From positions 9,947,501-10,011,500 of the forward strand of contig NC_135033.1 of NCBI RefSeq assembly GCF_051020975.1: 64,000 bases of DNA, given 5' to 3'. The notes below the pieces were generated by a model. It had not been told where the DNA came from. It ran no database searches and was given only the letters and a program-made list of their open reading frames with translations. The DNA comes from Osmia lignaria lignaria (lineage: Eukaryota; Arthropoda; Insecta; Hymenoptera; Megachilidae). Position 1 is the first letter of the stretch, and each line of letters opens with the position of its first letter. Both the position numbers and the translations under genes were made by a program. Positions 34,220-48,611 of this stretch are shown here, piece by piece.

Positions 34220-35083
34220 ATGAACAAAGAACAATTTTCACCTGTCAGTAGTAAGTAATTAATTATTCTTTCAAATAATTCTTACGTAAATAAGCACAAA
34301 CAATTTGTATTAAAAATTATATGTAATTTAGGAACGAATATAAAAACCTTTTTTCAATTAAACTTACAGAAATTTCATCTCCAAAATCAACACAAGGAAG
34401 AAACTTAACAGGTTCTGTTCGTCATATACGAGATTTAGCTGCAGATATTCATGGAAATATACAAAACTGGAATACATTTCATTTACAAGGAGTAACATTA
34501 TTAAAAAACATATCTCAGCTAAAACAAGATGAATCGTATTCTCAAACTCTACAAGAATTATGCGATAAATTGGAAGATGTTTGTGATGCACTGGTAAAAC
34601 ATGTTTTAAATATACATCTTTGTATTAAAAGAGAAACAATTTAAGCAGACTTTTTTCCACAGGATAATACTGTGAAGAGTCTAGGTGATATTGCGTATCA
34701 AATAAAAGTAACAGCATCTTTAGAAACACACAAGGATAAGCTATTTGTAACATGGCCAAATATAAAATTTGGTATATATGATCATGTTCCATTAATAAAG
34801 AGCTATATGCTATCTTTCAAATAAATATAAAATTATTTCATAAACATATGTGGTATAAAATGGTAATTTATGTATCTGTTTTTTAGAACAAGTAGCAGAA
34901 TTAATATACAACACATACTTTCAAGAAGCAAAGATAAAACGTAAAATTCTGGAAGATGTAGCTCATTATTACACAGAATCCTGGAAAATGTTGTTTCTTG
35001 CTACCTGGGTGCATCAATCATTAATACCAGAAAATTTGACAATATCTTTGGAATCATTATTGATAGAAACTGGGCATAGATAA
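34220..35083 (+). CDS. CINP: CINP, CDK2-interacting / replication checkpoint protein
   Basis: CINP associates with CDK2 and with ATR-ATRIP in animals and takes part in replication and checkpoint control. Exons: 34220-34250, 34370-34593, 34663-34771 and 34887-35083; phases agree and the product is 186 residues (human 212). Family features: GSVRHIRDLAADIHGNIQNW near the N-terminus, a helical middle, FVTWPNIKFEQV (compare the HTWPT region of the family), KIKRKILEDVAHY, LATWVHQSLI and the C-terminal SLLIETGHR, which is the family's hallmark ending. It is a small gene with a DRE in its promoter. Confidence 0.9.
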
Positions 35084-36581
35084 TTATTGTTGGTATTTAT
35101 TTGGGTAAGTATCTTCTTATTTTAAAAACGATTCCATGTTTATAATTATTTTTTTTTGTATTTATATAATAACTTATAACTATTGAAATAAAACAAAGAT
35201 TAACAGAATGATCATTTATTTGTGGCTTTTCAAACACCATTTATATAATTTTACAAAAAAAGAAGTATGTAATTGAAATGTATAGTTAAAATTCTGATCA
35301 AGTTGTGAAATTTTATTTGTAATTGGTATCTGAGATCACAAAAAAGTAGTATGAATGTGGTATACATTGGTTTACATATGTAGACAAATTGTATCTTCAA
35401 CACAAGGAACTAAAATTATGTAGTTTATGATAAATTGCAATTGATTATAGTTTGTCATTAATCTAATGCTACTAGTACCATTAACCTTTAATTGTATCAA
35501 TACATTGTTTATATATGTATAATACATATTTACAGATAGATACAAAATTAATCATTTCTGCTATACATAAATGCTATAACAATGTGGATGGAATTATTTT
35601 CTTGATGTTTAAAGTATTTTTAGTTGTATAATATTTTATACGAAAGCTGTAGACAATTCAGTGTAATTCATTAATAGTTATTTGTAATTTTCAATGTTAT
35701 TATTTGTTTATCTTTTCAACGTAATAAAATTATTAATACAGTATAAATATAATTTATTTTATTTATCAATTTACATAGTCACTGAAAGTAGTAAATATTG
35801 TTAAATATCATTAAAAAATTAATGCAATCATAGGTGCAGAAAGCTAAAATTGATTCAGAAAATAATTTGTGCATGATCATTTTAATAGTACTGTAACTAA
35901 AAAAAATTATGATAATATATTTTCATCTGATTGTATAACTAATAACTACGAAAAATTATATTTACAGAAAATATATATATATACACGTATGTCTGAATGT
36001 GGGAGTGGGAGTTGTATGAATGAGTGCATGCGTGTTTTATAATATGCAATTCATCATTCTAGTAGATTTAGTTCCTTACTTCTTGATTCAATTACATACG
36101 AGTCTTTTTACAAACTAATCTTAAACTGAAAATATTCACTGCATTATGTGTATGATTATAAAGACCGTTCACCGAAAAATAAAAAAAAATATTTATGTGT
36201 AATAATAAAAATTCGTTTACACTGAAAAAATATACAACATAGTAAAGTTTCTTTATATGCTATGAATACTTTTTTAATGTCATTTCTGAATACGACATAT
36301 ACATTATCCACAATAAATATAACAGAAACAGTCTTATTTACATACACATATGAGAATAATGTATTATATTACTTTAATATTTGATATTCTCTGTTCAATT
36401 ATGGAAGTTACAGTGTTATTGTTATACTGTCAGAAATTCTATAAAAAAATATCTACACCATTGTGTAATTATATGCATACATATTATACAATTTCAATTG
36501 TATAATAAGTTTAACATTATTATACACTATACATATTAATTCAATTTCTTTAGGAACATCTTGCTGGAAATTATCCAAGAA
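35084..36581. other. Convergent 3' region of CINP and ZNF839
   Basis: About 1.5 kb between two converging genes. It is very AT-rich with many AATAAA-like signals (for example near 35178 and 35723 for CINP). ZNF839 probably has a long 3' UTR here on the other strand. No coding exon, repeat or RNA gene was recognised. Confidence 0.5.
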
Positions 36582-39500
36582 TCAACTTCTGGTATTCCTA
36601 TTAAATTCTTCGCTTAACGCTTCGAAATCAAGATCCGCGTCTAAATTTGAATTATTTGGTATCAAATTATTTTCTAATATATTATCTGGCATAATATTTT
36701 TTAGTCGTTCCGATACTAATTCATCGACTAAATTTGATTGATCTACTAGATGCAGTTGTTCAACTAATTTTTCATCGATTAATAGATTTTTGTCTATCAC
36801 TCCACTTGTACTTAAAATATCTAAGTGTGCAATATGGTCGTACTGAGTTATTTTTGACATATCCAAATTTTCTGAACTACCAAATATATTAGTATCACAA
36901 TTATTGGAAATTATTGGTACCGTATCTTGAAGCATAGTTAGGTTGTCTGAAATTTTGCAACTAGATGTAGCAGGCATTACTTTAGAACTTGTATCAGATG
37001 ATACAGTTTTAATGCAATTCATATCCGACGAAGTCATAGGAATTATTTTCGAGACTAACTTTTGAAACCCTTTAGCCAAGTTCTGAGTGCTATTTTCTAT
37101 ACTGTTCTCAAAATGTGCAGTTTCTTGTTTTGGATAAGTTTCCATAGCACCATTTTCTAACTTAACAAAACCCTGTTCTGGCGGTTCTAATTTAATGAAA
37201 GTTTGCTCTATATGCTCTAACTTAGATTGTTCATAATTACCATCAACTTTACAGAAGTCTGTTGATCCTAAACTGTTCCCTAATTTCGTAAAACTTTCTT
37301 TACGAATTTCTGATTTTTGATAGTTCGAAATTTTTGACGAACTGATATCGACCTTTTGAAAACCGGGATTATCTGATATTTGATTCTGAATCTCTGGATT
37401 TGAGATTAAAAGTTTCGAGATGTTGTTAGATTTATTATTCTCTGTACTATTTACAGGACTTGGATTTCTTCTCATCAAAGTTAAAGCAGAGAGTACCTCT
37501 GGACAAGTAGGATTTGTTACAGCCTCGCTTCTTCTATCAGTCAGAAAGTCTGAGACACTGAGATCTGAACTTTCAGAAAATCCACTAGACATTCGTTCTT
37601 CCAAATTTTCTTTACCATCCTCAGAATTGTCTATTTTTTGTAACTTGTGCGGAGGTTCCCGGCTATCATATGTACTACAAATAGGAGTCTCAACCTTCTT
37701 CAGAGCTTCGTTATTAATTTTATATAAACCAGGATTAAGACCCAAAGCATCACAAAGAGATTCTTCACTGATGTCAATCAAATCCTTATTTGATTCTTCG
37801 TCGCTATTCGTACTTGTTAACATTGTTCCAGCCTTTTCCCGTATCTTATCCATTAATTGTTTTAATTCATCCAAAAAATTTCTTACATTATTTTCTGATT
37901 TCAGTACTAACAGATCAAACAGTGATTGTGCATTAAGTACTGGCTTTGCTGCTATCTTTATTATCTCAAGATCTTCGCATACAGAAATAGCTTCTCTTAA
38001 CTTTATCTGACGTCTTTCTGACTTAGCTTCCGGTGTAACGTATGCCCAAGGGCCCCGCTTCTTTCCCTTACGTTTCAAAGGATCTTGCCCTCCGCTTTGT
38101 TTTAATTCAGGTTCAGGCGTTGGGGGAGGTAGTTGTTCGGGACTACCATGATCAGGATGCATTTCAAAGTGCCTCGCCATACGAGTGCGTCCTAAATATA
38201 TTTTATTACACGTAGGACATCTAAAATGATCTGATATTTTACGTTTTGGTACTTCTAAGCCTGTTAATAATTCCTTAGGAGATTCTTCTTCTTCAAGTTT
38301 ATCGTTATTAGTATTATAATCACTGTAACCACCGTCTGAATCGTCTAAATCAGGTTGCAGGAAATCTAAATGATGTAAATGTTTGTAATCTCGTACCATG
38401 TGCCTTGGAGGCCGAGAAAGTCTGCCAGATCGTGTTCTGGCTACAACCTTTTTTCTTTCATCCTAAAGAAAATATTATTACATTAAAATCGCAGAATCAT
38501 TTTTATTTATGAAAGGCGTAAATCGTTTATACTTTTATTTCTTCTTGTTCTTCATCAGGAATCGGTGGTGGCTTAGGTGGTAGCAAGGAAGAAGGTCTAA
38601 CAGCACTTTTTTTTGGTCTGCCTCTTTTTCCACCACGGCTTTTTAATAAGTTATTAGGATTTCTAATTCGCAAATCCAGTTCTTCAGGAAATACAACTCT
38701 GAAGACATATTAATTGTTTAGTTATAAAGGTTAATACATTATATATGTATGTACTAACCTATATACAACTCTTTCATTTGAAGCAGCTGCTTCTTGACTG
38801 CGTTGTTGCAATACATGTGCTATTTGTTTCAACTGTGTTGGTGTCAAACGTTGCATACTGAAATAAATATAAACAGTGTCATTAAAAAAGAACTAAAAAC
38901 GTATTATACATGAATTATTTAAATACCTATGAAATGTTTGTCCTTGTTGAACTATTTGTATTGGATTCTCACTAGAGCCAAGTGGTTTAGATGCGTCCGA
39001 AGATTCACTTAGTACTGTTGATTTAATTGGAGTAGTTTTAATTTTTTTATTCATTTTAAGATTTGTGCCATTTACTATGAGATTAAGTTTATGTTTAATA
39101 GCCTCATTCTGCAGTGGTTTACCAGATTCGAGTACACCAGCTTGTTGTACAATAGATGATTTTGGTGAAACATTTACAGAGTTGTTTGAAATGTTAGTAT
39201 CATTTTGAGTAGTCACAGTTACATTTTGCTTGGTTGAATTATTAAATGCAATTTTTGCTTGAGGTTTCAAGATAGATATTGGTGTTGAAGAAATTTGAGT
39301 TGGTTTTAAAATAGATGTAGAACTTGTCGTTGCGGTTTTCAAATCTTGACTTTTAACGATTGATGCAGCACGAAGCACAACCGGTGCGCTTGAATTAACT
39401 GTAGCTTTTGGCATTCCAGTTGCTATAGCAGTTTTCTTACTAATCGTGGCTTTTGTTTTAATTAATTGGGGCTGAATTTGTACTGACTTCAAAAATTGTG

Positions 39501-40797
39501 CAGGAATAGCTGTTGCTACACTTGTATTGTTTATAATTTGGTTAGTCTTTGGAAGCACATTTGATGTACCTTTTAGCACCGGAGTTAAAAATTGTTGAAC
39601 ATTTCCTCTCTGAAGAGGTTGAGATGTTTTTACAATCGGCGATAAACGTATTTGCGAAGTAACAAGATTCTGTGTTGTTCCAGACATTGAATTTACTATA
39701 GTATTAGTAATATGCGGTGTACTGACAGACTGATTCTGTATTTCACAAGTACCCGTTATTATCTGAGAAGTGTTCAAAAGCTGTGCAGATATACCACTGG
39801 TATTTAATAACTGAGCTGTTATGGGAGTGGCTTTTATTATTTGTGGGGACAAGTTATTTAATATAGTTGCCTTTGAAAGTAATACAGAATTAGGATTAGA
39901 ATTGGCATTAAGCGAATGTACAGTACTAATAGGATTAACAGTGGCATTAGTAAGTTTGTTTGAACCTTGAAATAATCTAATATTTTTAGCTGGCTTGAGT
40001 ATAGTTTGTGCAGGTTTTATAATAAATTGTGAAGATGGTAAAATCACAGGCAGTTTCTGTAAGATTTGTGCCTGAGAATTAGGTATTGTATTAAGTTGAT
40101 TTTGTGCTATGCTATCTTCAATAGTATATTGTAAATCATTCTCATGAATATTTTTAATATGTGCAACATCTGTCTTTACTGCATGTACCTTAGATTGTTC
40201 TAAAACTATTGTCTGTGTACCTGAATTCTGTTGAATCATATTATTTTGATGTTCAATCAATTGAGTTTCATGATTTTGATCATGTAAGCTTACTTCTTCT
40301 AATGATAAATCATTATCAAATTTTTGAACTTGAAGATGTTCATTATCGGACACTTTTTGCATATGCCATTCTTGGAAATCAATACATTCTGTTTTAATCA
40401 ATTCATTAACATTAGACTTGTGTACTTCTTCTGGTTGATAATTTAACTGATCAATTGGCATAGAATCTTGAGAAGATAATGAATTTTGGTCCTGTATATT
40501 AATGTTATTCTTTGTTGAAACATTCTGTTGTAGAGTTGAAATGGTATTATCTTGATCCTGTTGATACATAACCTCCTCACCCGAATTTACCTCGAAAGTT
40601 AACCCTAAGGCCGCTGCCTGTTCCGGAGTCAAGTGAATGGTTTGAGAATCATTGTCGTCATTTTGTAAAAATGCGACGAATTCATTGTTCTGATCATCAT
40701 CATCAACAACTTGTTGGAACGCTTGTTGAAGAAGATCGGAAGCACCAGTAGAGGATGCATCGTTTGTAAACACAGTGGAATTCGAAATTTCTGCCAT
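36582..40797 (-). CDS. ZNF839: ZNF839 homologue, single C2H2 zinc-finger nuclear protein
   Basis: Minus-strand exons: 40797-38927, 38857-38759, 38698-38533 and 38462-36582; phases agree and the product is 1338 residues. The N-terminal exon is acidic at first, then Gln/Asn/Ser/Thr-rich and repetitive (QLLNTSGISAQLLNTSQI), which suggests an activation-type domain. Exon 2 encodes MQRLTPTQLKQIAHVLQQRS. Exon 3 has an AT-hook-like KRGRPKK. The last exon begins with SGRLSRPPRHMVRDYKHL, followed by an acidic SDGGYSD patch and one C2H2 finger (CPTCNKIYLGRTRMARHFEMH). This order, RPP plus DYK plus acidic patch plus a single finger ending HPDHG, is that of vertebrate ZNF839. A later segment (residues FDLLVLKSENNVRNFLDELK) matches the family's helical domain. 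Molecular function is unknown. Confidence 0.85.
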
Positions 40798-41486
40798 TTC
40801 CTAGCTTTTTAGCTTATAAAATATAACTACACAGTTGCGACAATCACTTTCATGTTTTACTATAATATTTTATGCAATTGTGTCTTCGTAAAATTTCGTT
40901 GCTCTTCACGTTTATTTCATTCCGTTTTACACGTTTTTCGCGCAAACAGAAACACATGAGATACGTGAAGTAAGTTACAAGTACTGTTAGAAAAATGGTG
41001 ATATAGTTAGAGAAATATGTAGTTGCACGATTGGTAATTTGTATTCGTGTCTATTTTCATTACACCGTTTATTCAGTACTGTAATCACGTATAATAATAA
41101 AGTTATTATAATACATTCTTATATTTTGTAATTTGTACTCCTTTAATCATGTACTTACTATGAAGATGATCATTGTAATCAATTAATACAAAGTATGATC
41201 AATGTTATTCTAATGAATGACAAACTTCATTTACAATTAGTTAAATGATTGAAAATGAATATTTATTTTTGTGTATGGATGTGTCATACTGATATGTGTA
41301 TTGATATTGTATCAAATAATTACTGTATATAATTTAGTATGGTTCCACGCACTTGCAAATATATGTCTAATTTGTACTGATTTTTAATTGTTATTAACAC
41401 ACAATATATTTGTAGTATTGTGAGAATTTCTGGAAATAGTAGTCTGCCTTGATACAAAGATAATTTAAAATACATAAAGTAAGAAT
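40798..41486. other. Divergent promoter region, ZNF839 (-) and RagC/D (+)
   Basis: About 690 nt between two start codons pointing away from each other. It contains the 5' UTRs of both genes and probably a shared promoter. It is AT-rich; I see no repeat and no obvious motif. Confidence 0.45.
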
Positions 41487-43253
41487 ATGGTAAGTAGTTC
41501 ATTTCATTTATTGATAAAATTATTTTTACTTAACACTATTTTTCTTTATTATCTGAGTACCATTTAAATAACTTTCAAGTTATTTGTTCAATGTTTAGTA
41601 GTTCTTATAGTGTGCAAACAATCTATATTAAAAATATTATAATTACTCAATACTTGTTATAATTTTTAAAATAATATTATTATTATAGGATGATGATGAT
41701 CAATATCAAGCAGGTTATGATGTAGGTTCTTTCCCTAAAGATTTTGGATATGCTCCATTCGATGGAGAAACAGAAGAATCAATGGATCCCTTGGCAGGGG
41801 AACAAAAACCTAGAATACTTTTAATGGGACTTAGAAGGTATTTAGATTTTAACCATATTTAAAAATTGCAATATTATTTCATCAATTATTGATTAAATGA
41901 AATGAATGATTATTTTAGAAGTGGAAAATCATCAATACAAAAAGTAGTCTTTCATAAAATGTCACCAAATGAAACATTATTCTTGGAAAGCACAAATAAG
42001 ATTATTAAGGATGATATAAGTAACTCTAGTTTTGTTCAATTTCAAATTTGGGACTTTCCAGGACAAATTGACTTCTTTGATCCTACTTTTGACAGTGATA
42101 TGATATTTGGTGGTTGTGGAGCATTGGTTTTTGTAATTGATGCTCAAGATGATTACATGGAAGCACTTAATAAACTTCATTTAACAGTCACAAAAGCATA
42201 CAAAGTTAATCAGGCAATAAAATTTGAGGTGTTCATACACAAAGTTGATGGTTTGTCTGATGATTGCAAAATGGAAACACAAAGAGACATACATACTAGA
42301 GCAAATGATGACCTTGCAGATTCTGGTAAACAAAAGCAGCTAAAAAATCATTTTTATTTCATTAACAACATATGAAAATTTTCATATATTTCAGGATGCG
42401 ATCAGATACATTTGAGCTTTCATTTGACATCTATATATGATCATAGTATATTTGAAGCATTTAGTAAAGTTGTTCAAAAGCTGATACCACAGTTACCAAC
42501 TCTAGAAAATTTACTTAACATACTCATATCAGTAAGAAAAATAATTATAACTCCTTTTATTCTATTTCTTGACAAAATCATACACCATTTTTTTACAGAA
42601 TTCTGCAATTGAAAAGGCATTTTTATTTGATGTAGTATCTAAAATTTATATTGCTACTGATAGCTCTCCTGTAGACATGCAAAGTTATGAGCTTTGCTGT
42701 GATATGATTGATGTTGTTATTGATGTATCTTGTATATATGGGTATGCCTTAATAATTTTTATATGAAACCATTATATCTATATATATATATATCATGTGA
42801 TTGACTTTATATTAATTTTAGTTTAAGAGAAGATTTAGAGGCTGCAGCATTTGATAATCAGAGTTCTAGCCTAATTAAACTAAACAATGGAACAATTTTG
42901 TATCTAAGAGAAGTTAATAAATTCTTGGCCCTAGTTTGTATTTTACGCGAAGATAATTTCGATAGGCAAGGTAATGTAATTATAATAATACATTATTCCT
43001 GAATAACGTAAAAATATGAATTATTAAAAATTTTTAATAATTTTTCTTTAAATTTGCAGGTGTAATTGATTATAACTTTCTCTGTTTTCGAAAAGCTATA
43101 CAGCAAGTCTTTGAATTGCGTAATAAAACTATAACAGCCACAAATGTAAATAATCATTCAACACCACCTATTAATGAGACCTCAAATGCACCTACAGTAT
43201 CACAAAGTGGAACAATGGGACAAAATGGTACTGTTGTAATTGCACAGAGTTAA
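41487..43253 (+). CDS. RagC-D: Ras-related GTP-binding protein C/D (RagC/D)
   Basis: Rag GTPase that pairs with RagA/B at the lysosome to signal amino acids to mTORC1. Exons: 41487-41489, 41689-41837, 41919-42325, 42395-42531, 42599-42741, 42822-42970 and 43060-43253; phases agree and the product is 393 residues (human RRAGC 399). The first coding exon is only the ATG, which sits directly against the GTAAGT donor. The P-loop is GLRRSGKSS (split by an intron), followed by VFHKMSPNETLFLEST, the switch region WDFPGQIDFFD, VFVIDAQDDY, and the HKVDGLSDD nucleotide-binding segment. The C-terminal roadblock-like part is nearly identical to animal RagC (LTSIYDHSIFEAFSKVVQKL and ATDSSPVDMQSYELCCDMID). 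Confidence 0.97.
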
Positions 43254-43535
43254 TTTTTGTATACAAAATATTTTATCTAAATTTTTAAACAAAAACGAAG
43301 ATTGTTCATATCAATTTTCCATTTTATTTTACATGCTGCGAATAAGTCACGATCTTGTTATCTATACCTTAATTTCATAGGTATTTACTTAATAAAAGAT
43401 GTAATTACTTTATTATTTCTTATCAACTTTTTTAATGAAATTGCATTAAACAAATCACGTAAATGTATATATATACGCCATTAATATCTATTAAAATAAA
43501 TTATTATTTACTAAATTAATTGTTTCAATTTATTA

Positions 43536-46500
43536 TCACGTAGTTTCTGAATTATCATCATCAATAAGATCCTTCATTTCTTCATATAAAGTTTGCGTGG
43601 ACAACAGATCAAATGTAACCATACTTTCTTCTAATTGATACCACCGTATGTACGAAAACGTTTGTTCATATTCATTTAGACTAATATCATTAGGTAAGGA
43701 ATGTTCAGAATTGAAGCTGAAACATTTAAATTTTAAACCTTTAAATATTTATATATTTTACTGTTAGTTCTTTGTTCTTATCTTTACCTGTTTCTATTCC
43801 AGTTTGTTTTATGAATTATTCTTGGAATTGGAATAGATAGCCCTGATGGAGGTAAATGTTGATAGGCTATTTCAATTAATAAACTCTGATTAAAATTATT
43901 AAATGGATAAACAAGATTATCATTTTCTATCGATTCATCTTTTGTGCTAATGTGATACTGTAGCATTAAATCATCTGAAAACGAATTTACAGGAATTGGG
44001 TTGGATTCTGGAAGGGAGGTAATGAGTTTAAAAAAAAATTTAAATAAAATTTATTTTTACTTTACAAAAGATTTGTAAATTATTTAATACGATATTTATA
44101 ATCATACTGATTATACTATATAAATTATAAATATCAAAATTTGTAGAAATATACAAGGAATGAACACATTCTATAACATTAGTAAAGATAACAATAAATA
44201 CATATTATTAATTAATATAAAAAATAATTAAAAAATTTCTAATGGTAATATATGTTTACTACGGCATTACTTTTTCTTTATAGACACAATGCTAAAGAAT
44301 TATGAAAACTTAATATGTAAGCGTATTAGCGTTAAACACGTGACATATTGCAGTTAAATGCCGAGCTTAAACCAGTCACTGAAAATAAAGTAATTTAAAA
44401 AATTTAATGATTTCAATTAACATACATTTTTGTAATTACCAAATATCTAATTTCACGATTTATGTATTGTATGAAACTATTAAAATAGCTTTATACTTAC
44501 AGTAACTCGCATCTTTATTCTGTATCGCATTGTGTAGAGCTAAAGCAAGATACGTGTGATATTTATTATAGCTACTTTCCAATACATCTAATTCTTCACT
44601 GATAAACATTAACTTTTTATAATTCCATCGAGATCGAACATGACTACACATTTCAATTAACTGAAATAAACATACAAATTAATAAGAATGAATTACATAC
44701 AATTTCAAATGACAAAACGGTATGTACATACATTATTTATAGTAGCCATCAAATCTTCATATTCCGTTGTTAGCAAACAATGTTCATGAACTTTTTTCAA
44801 ATATTCATTATGAACTGCAATTAGAATATATCCTTGAAATATGTATTTAAATATCAATAAATTTAAGAACTTGTAGATTAATTTACCTGATACAATTGCA
44901 TCAAGGCTATCAGTTTGCATTAAAGATTTCTCTAATATGATACTTAAATTTTGTAGCACTTGACCTGATAAATACGTATGTATTGAGCTAATTGCATGTA
45001 ATAAACAAAATCGCAAACTTTCAATTCGTCTTATATGAAATTGTTCTAATTTATTCTTTTTATACATTGATTTTGATCCTTCTAAATCTAAAAACATATC
45101 AAAATTCACTATGCTATTTGCAAAGCATGAAATAAATGTTTCCTATCAAATCTTACCGCTAAATCTTAAATTATTTAACGTCCATAAAGCCCACTTTAAT
45201 TTTAACTGAAACCTAAATATCTCATTATACTTAATAAAAGTTTTTTCATTTAAAATAATATTCATAGGCCAGCCTATAGTATAATGTAATGTTATGTTAT
45301 CTACAGCCGTTAATACTTGATTTGTAGGTGTATTAGAAACTGTAATAGACCAACGCGAACTTGAATTCGGCCACCATTGAGAAAGGATTTCTTCAAGTAT
45401 ACACGATAGAAAATACGAGTTATTCCACATTTGGTTGGTTTCAATCTAAATAAAATTTAATATGAAACATACATAATAAAAGTTGAATAAAAAACAGATG
45501 TATTATTTGTACCTCGTGAAATAATTTTTGATAAAATTTGTTCATGATATGACCAGCTTCCATCATGTAAACAGATCTCATTAATGTTAAATGTGATTCC
45601 AATTTATATTCTTCTGACATCATCTGTTTCACTAATCTACTGGCACCATTATAACGTGAAACTAAAATCTCTGCTAAAATATTTTCTAATATTTTTCGGA
45701 ATGGCAATATATAATCTGATACTTCTTCAAGTCTAAAAGATTATATTTTATATTTAAAATAAAACATCTCCAGTAAAATGCTTCTTAAACTTACAAAAAT
45801 ACCTTTTAAATATATTGTTACTCTTTACTTTGTTACTTTGACATTTAGCTATAAAAGTATCAGTGCTACTTTTGTTTAATAATTCAGAAGGTAGATAATC
45901 TTCTAAAGCTTTTAATAAAAATGGATTGTTAAATTCAGTTAATTGTTGTATGATATTTTTATCTATGTCTTCATTATGCTTATCTTCTTTCACTTCATCT
46001 TCATTAATTGAAGGTATTTCTTTATGTGGTTTACATTTACTATACTTAGAAATTTCCACATCTAATTTAGTATAAAATTCTTCAACTAGGGATGGTTTTG
46101 TTCCTATCAAAAATATTAAGTATTGTAGTAATTATTATTATATGAACAGTAAAATAAAAAGTATTCTATACCATCATTTCCAATATTAATTTTCCATATA
46201 TCTGAAATACGATCTAGAGATACTAATAACTCAATACTTTGACCAATATGTTGTACTTTTCTTATTAAAAATCGCATTATAGGATCTGATAAACATATGC
46301 CATCCAAAGGTCTCAAAGAAAATGTTTCATATTGCTCAGTGTTTTCTAACGCTATATCATTCAATACTCTAAAATGAAAACACAATTACGATTTATTATT
46401 CTTAATTTCTTTTTATATTTAACATTCTTACCTGACAATTATAAATTCCTCCCTCCAATCTTCAAATCGTCCTTCGCTTAACCACGTGTCAATTATATTT

Positions 46501-48286
46501 AAATATACAGTAAGACTAGATAAATATAAACTGATACAAATATTTGTTCTTTCTTGATTATGTGATTTCTGTATTTCGAAATACAAAGACGACAATAATT
46601 TTGATGCGCATTTCCAATTCGGATAAATCCTCCAATTACATACAGCCTTTTTGTGAACTTGATGTAAAATTTTTAAATTGTATAAATTTTTTTTCAAGAC
46701 TGATGATAAAGATAAAAGTGTATAGGTTTTATCTAAAAATCAGTGTAATTAGCATCACAAATTTTAGAAACTTTTTATATTTATAAAAGTTTTGACTATA
46801 CCTTGTTTCATAAGTTCTTTTTCTATATCAATTATTTCAGATTTAAATTTCATTATGTGTTGTTTAAGAATTGAATTGTATGTTTCATAAGTCAAAGGTG
46901 GTTTTTTATTTAAACCATCCTGTTCTACATATAAATCGGTTCCAAATTTTTCTATATCATATATTATTGAAAAATGTTCACAAAATGGTAAGAGAATACT
47001 GTTAAAAGCAACCTAAAATTTGTTAGGACTAACATTTTTGAGTAATCAGAATTTATATTTTTATTAAACAGATTTTGATAAATTACTTTTATATACTTAC
47101 AGTTGTTAAACTGGGTATAGATATATTGGAATGGATGGAAAATTTTGCTTCTCCACTTTTTTGAAACACTACCATATGCATTGGAGCATGAAACATCCAC
47201 AACAATTCTCTACACACTGAATATTCACTAAGTGTTCCAATTGAGTAAAAATCTCCTTCTATTGCTTTATGCCTATTTAACATTACTAATTGTAAATGAA
47301 AAATATTTGAATACATTGTTAAAGCAAAATTAAATAAAATAAGTACCAAATTTCACAAAGATGAGCATCACAGACTCTACTTTTAACTGGATATTTCCTC
47401 CACTGTAATTCATTCCACCATGTATTTTGAACATTTGATAGTAACCAGTTTTTAGATTTAAGCTCCTCATTTAATGCTAATGATAATTTATTTATTTCTT
47501 TCTCAGTATTTGGTATGCATATTGTTTTATCTGTATTTGTAACACCTGTAGATCTTTCAAAATTTGTACTCAAATTGTCAGTATCTTCTTCATCTTCTGA
47601 CCATTCCTGTTAAAAACATTTTATACAAACATGGTATATCGCATAGTATATTTTCAGTGTATCCAATGAAAAATATTTACACTTTCTGTATCACTTTTAT
47701 AGTCATCAAAAAAATTTTCATGACCTTCTTTTAAATATTCAGCCCAATCAATCTCATCTGGAACTTCCTTTTCATTTTCACTTGTTACATTGAAAGTAAA
47801 TTCTCCACGTATTAATGTTAAACATTCTAAATCTGATTTATGAGTTTCTTTAGCTAATTCCAATAGTAGAGTTAATAAACACCATTGCAAATCATATTGT
47901 GGATGTTGTTCAAAATCAAAACTAGATAAAAATATATCAACAAGTTCCTTGAATTTTTTTGCTACATCATATTTTCCATGAATTGAAAACTTTGTGATCA
48001 GAGCTTTAATTGCTTCTTTTGTAGTAGTGCTATTAACAGATAGGTATCGATGATGTTTAATATTTACCATACAAAACCTTTCACAAATTTTAAATCCTTC
48101 TTCATTTTCCTAAAAATATAACAGGATTAATAAAAATATATTATTTTTTATGATTATTCGTAAAATCGTGTTCATAATCTTAATTTAAAATAGATTATTT
48201 AAAATAAACTTTACCTCAAAAGAAGTTATTGTTGTTATTAATTGCTTGATATCATTGTGAATGTCATTTAATGTTTTTGTGCCCAT
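43536..48286 (-). CDS. TUBGCP5: Gamma-tubulin complex component 5 (GCP5)
   Basis: Subunit of the gamma-tubulin ring complex that nucleates microtubules. Fifteen minus-strand exons: 48286-48215, 48109-47681, 47606-47347, 47272-47101, 47012-46802, 46732-46432, 46368-46172, 46103-45803, 45732-45513, 45445-45157, 45087-44887, 44832-44732, 44660-44501, 43974-43788 and 43716-43536. All phases agree and the product is 1093 residues (human 1024). Family features: N-terminal MVNIKHHRYLSVNS, IDWAEYLKEGHE followed by an acidic EWSEDEEDTD, the GRIP1-region YSVCRELLWMFHAP, and the GRIP2-region ITLHYTIGWPMNIIL with LKLKWALWTLNNL. A long palindromic repeat lies just upstream. Confidence 0.95.
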
Positions 48287-48611
48287 TTTTATTACAAAAC
48301 TTAGTAGCAGTAAATCAGAACGCTTGATATGACATTACAAACTTACAATGCAAGTGAATACAAAAGTTAATCATTATTTAAAGATCTTAACCTTTTGAAA
48401 ATAGCATTTTGCAGTGACTACAGATCCTATCGAGCAGTAACCGCAGATACAAAGACTGATTATGGGGTTCCTAGGAACCCTCAGGCAAGCTTAAGTCTAC
48501 ATGTACTGTGACGGTCGTACCAGTTTTACCAGTTCTTCTTCTATCGTGCCTTGCATTTACAACTGAAAATACACAATTTTGGTTCCCTTTAACAATTTTA
48601 ACACCCTTAAC
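48287..48611. other. GCP5 upstream region
   Basis: About 320 nt between the GCP5 start and the palindromic element. It holds the GCP5 5' UTR and promoter. A GGGGTTCCTAGGAACCCTC self-complementary stretch near 48463-48481 is visible. No gene was seen. Confidence 0.4.

Noticed and set aside
37420..38010. 196-codon plus-strand frame inside ZNF839
   Set aside because: It is antisense to the conserved zinc-finger exon of ZNF839 and has no start context or splice signals. It is a shadow of the real coding strand.
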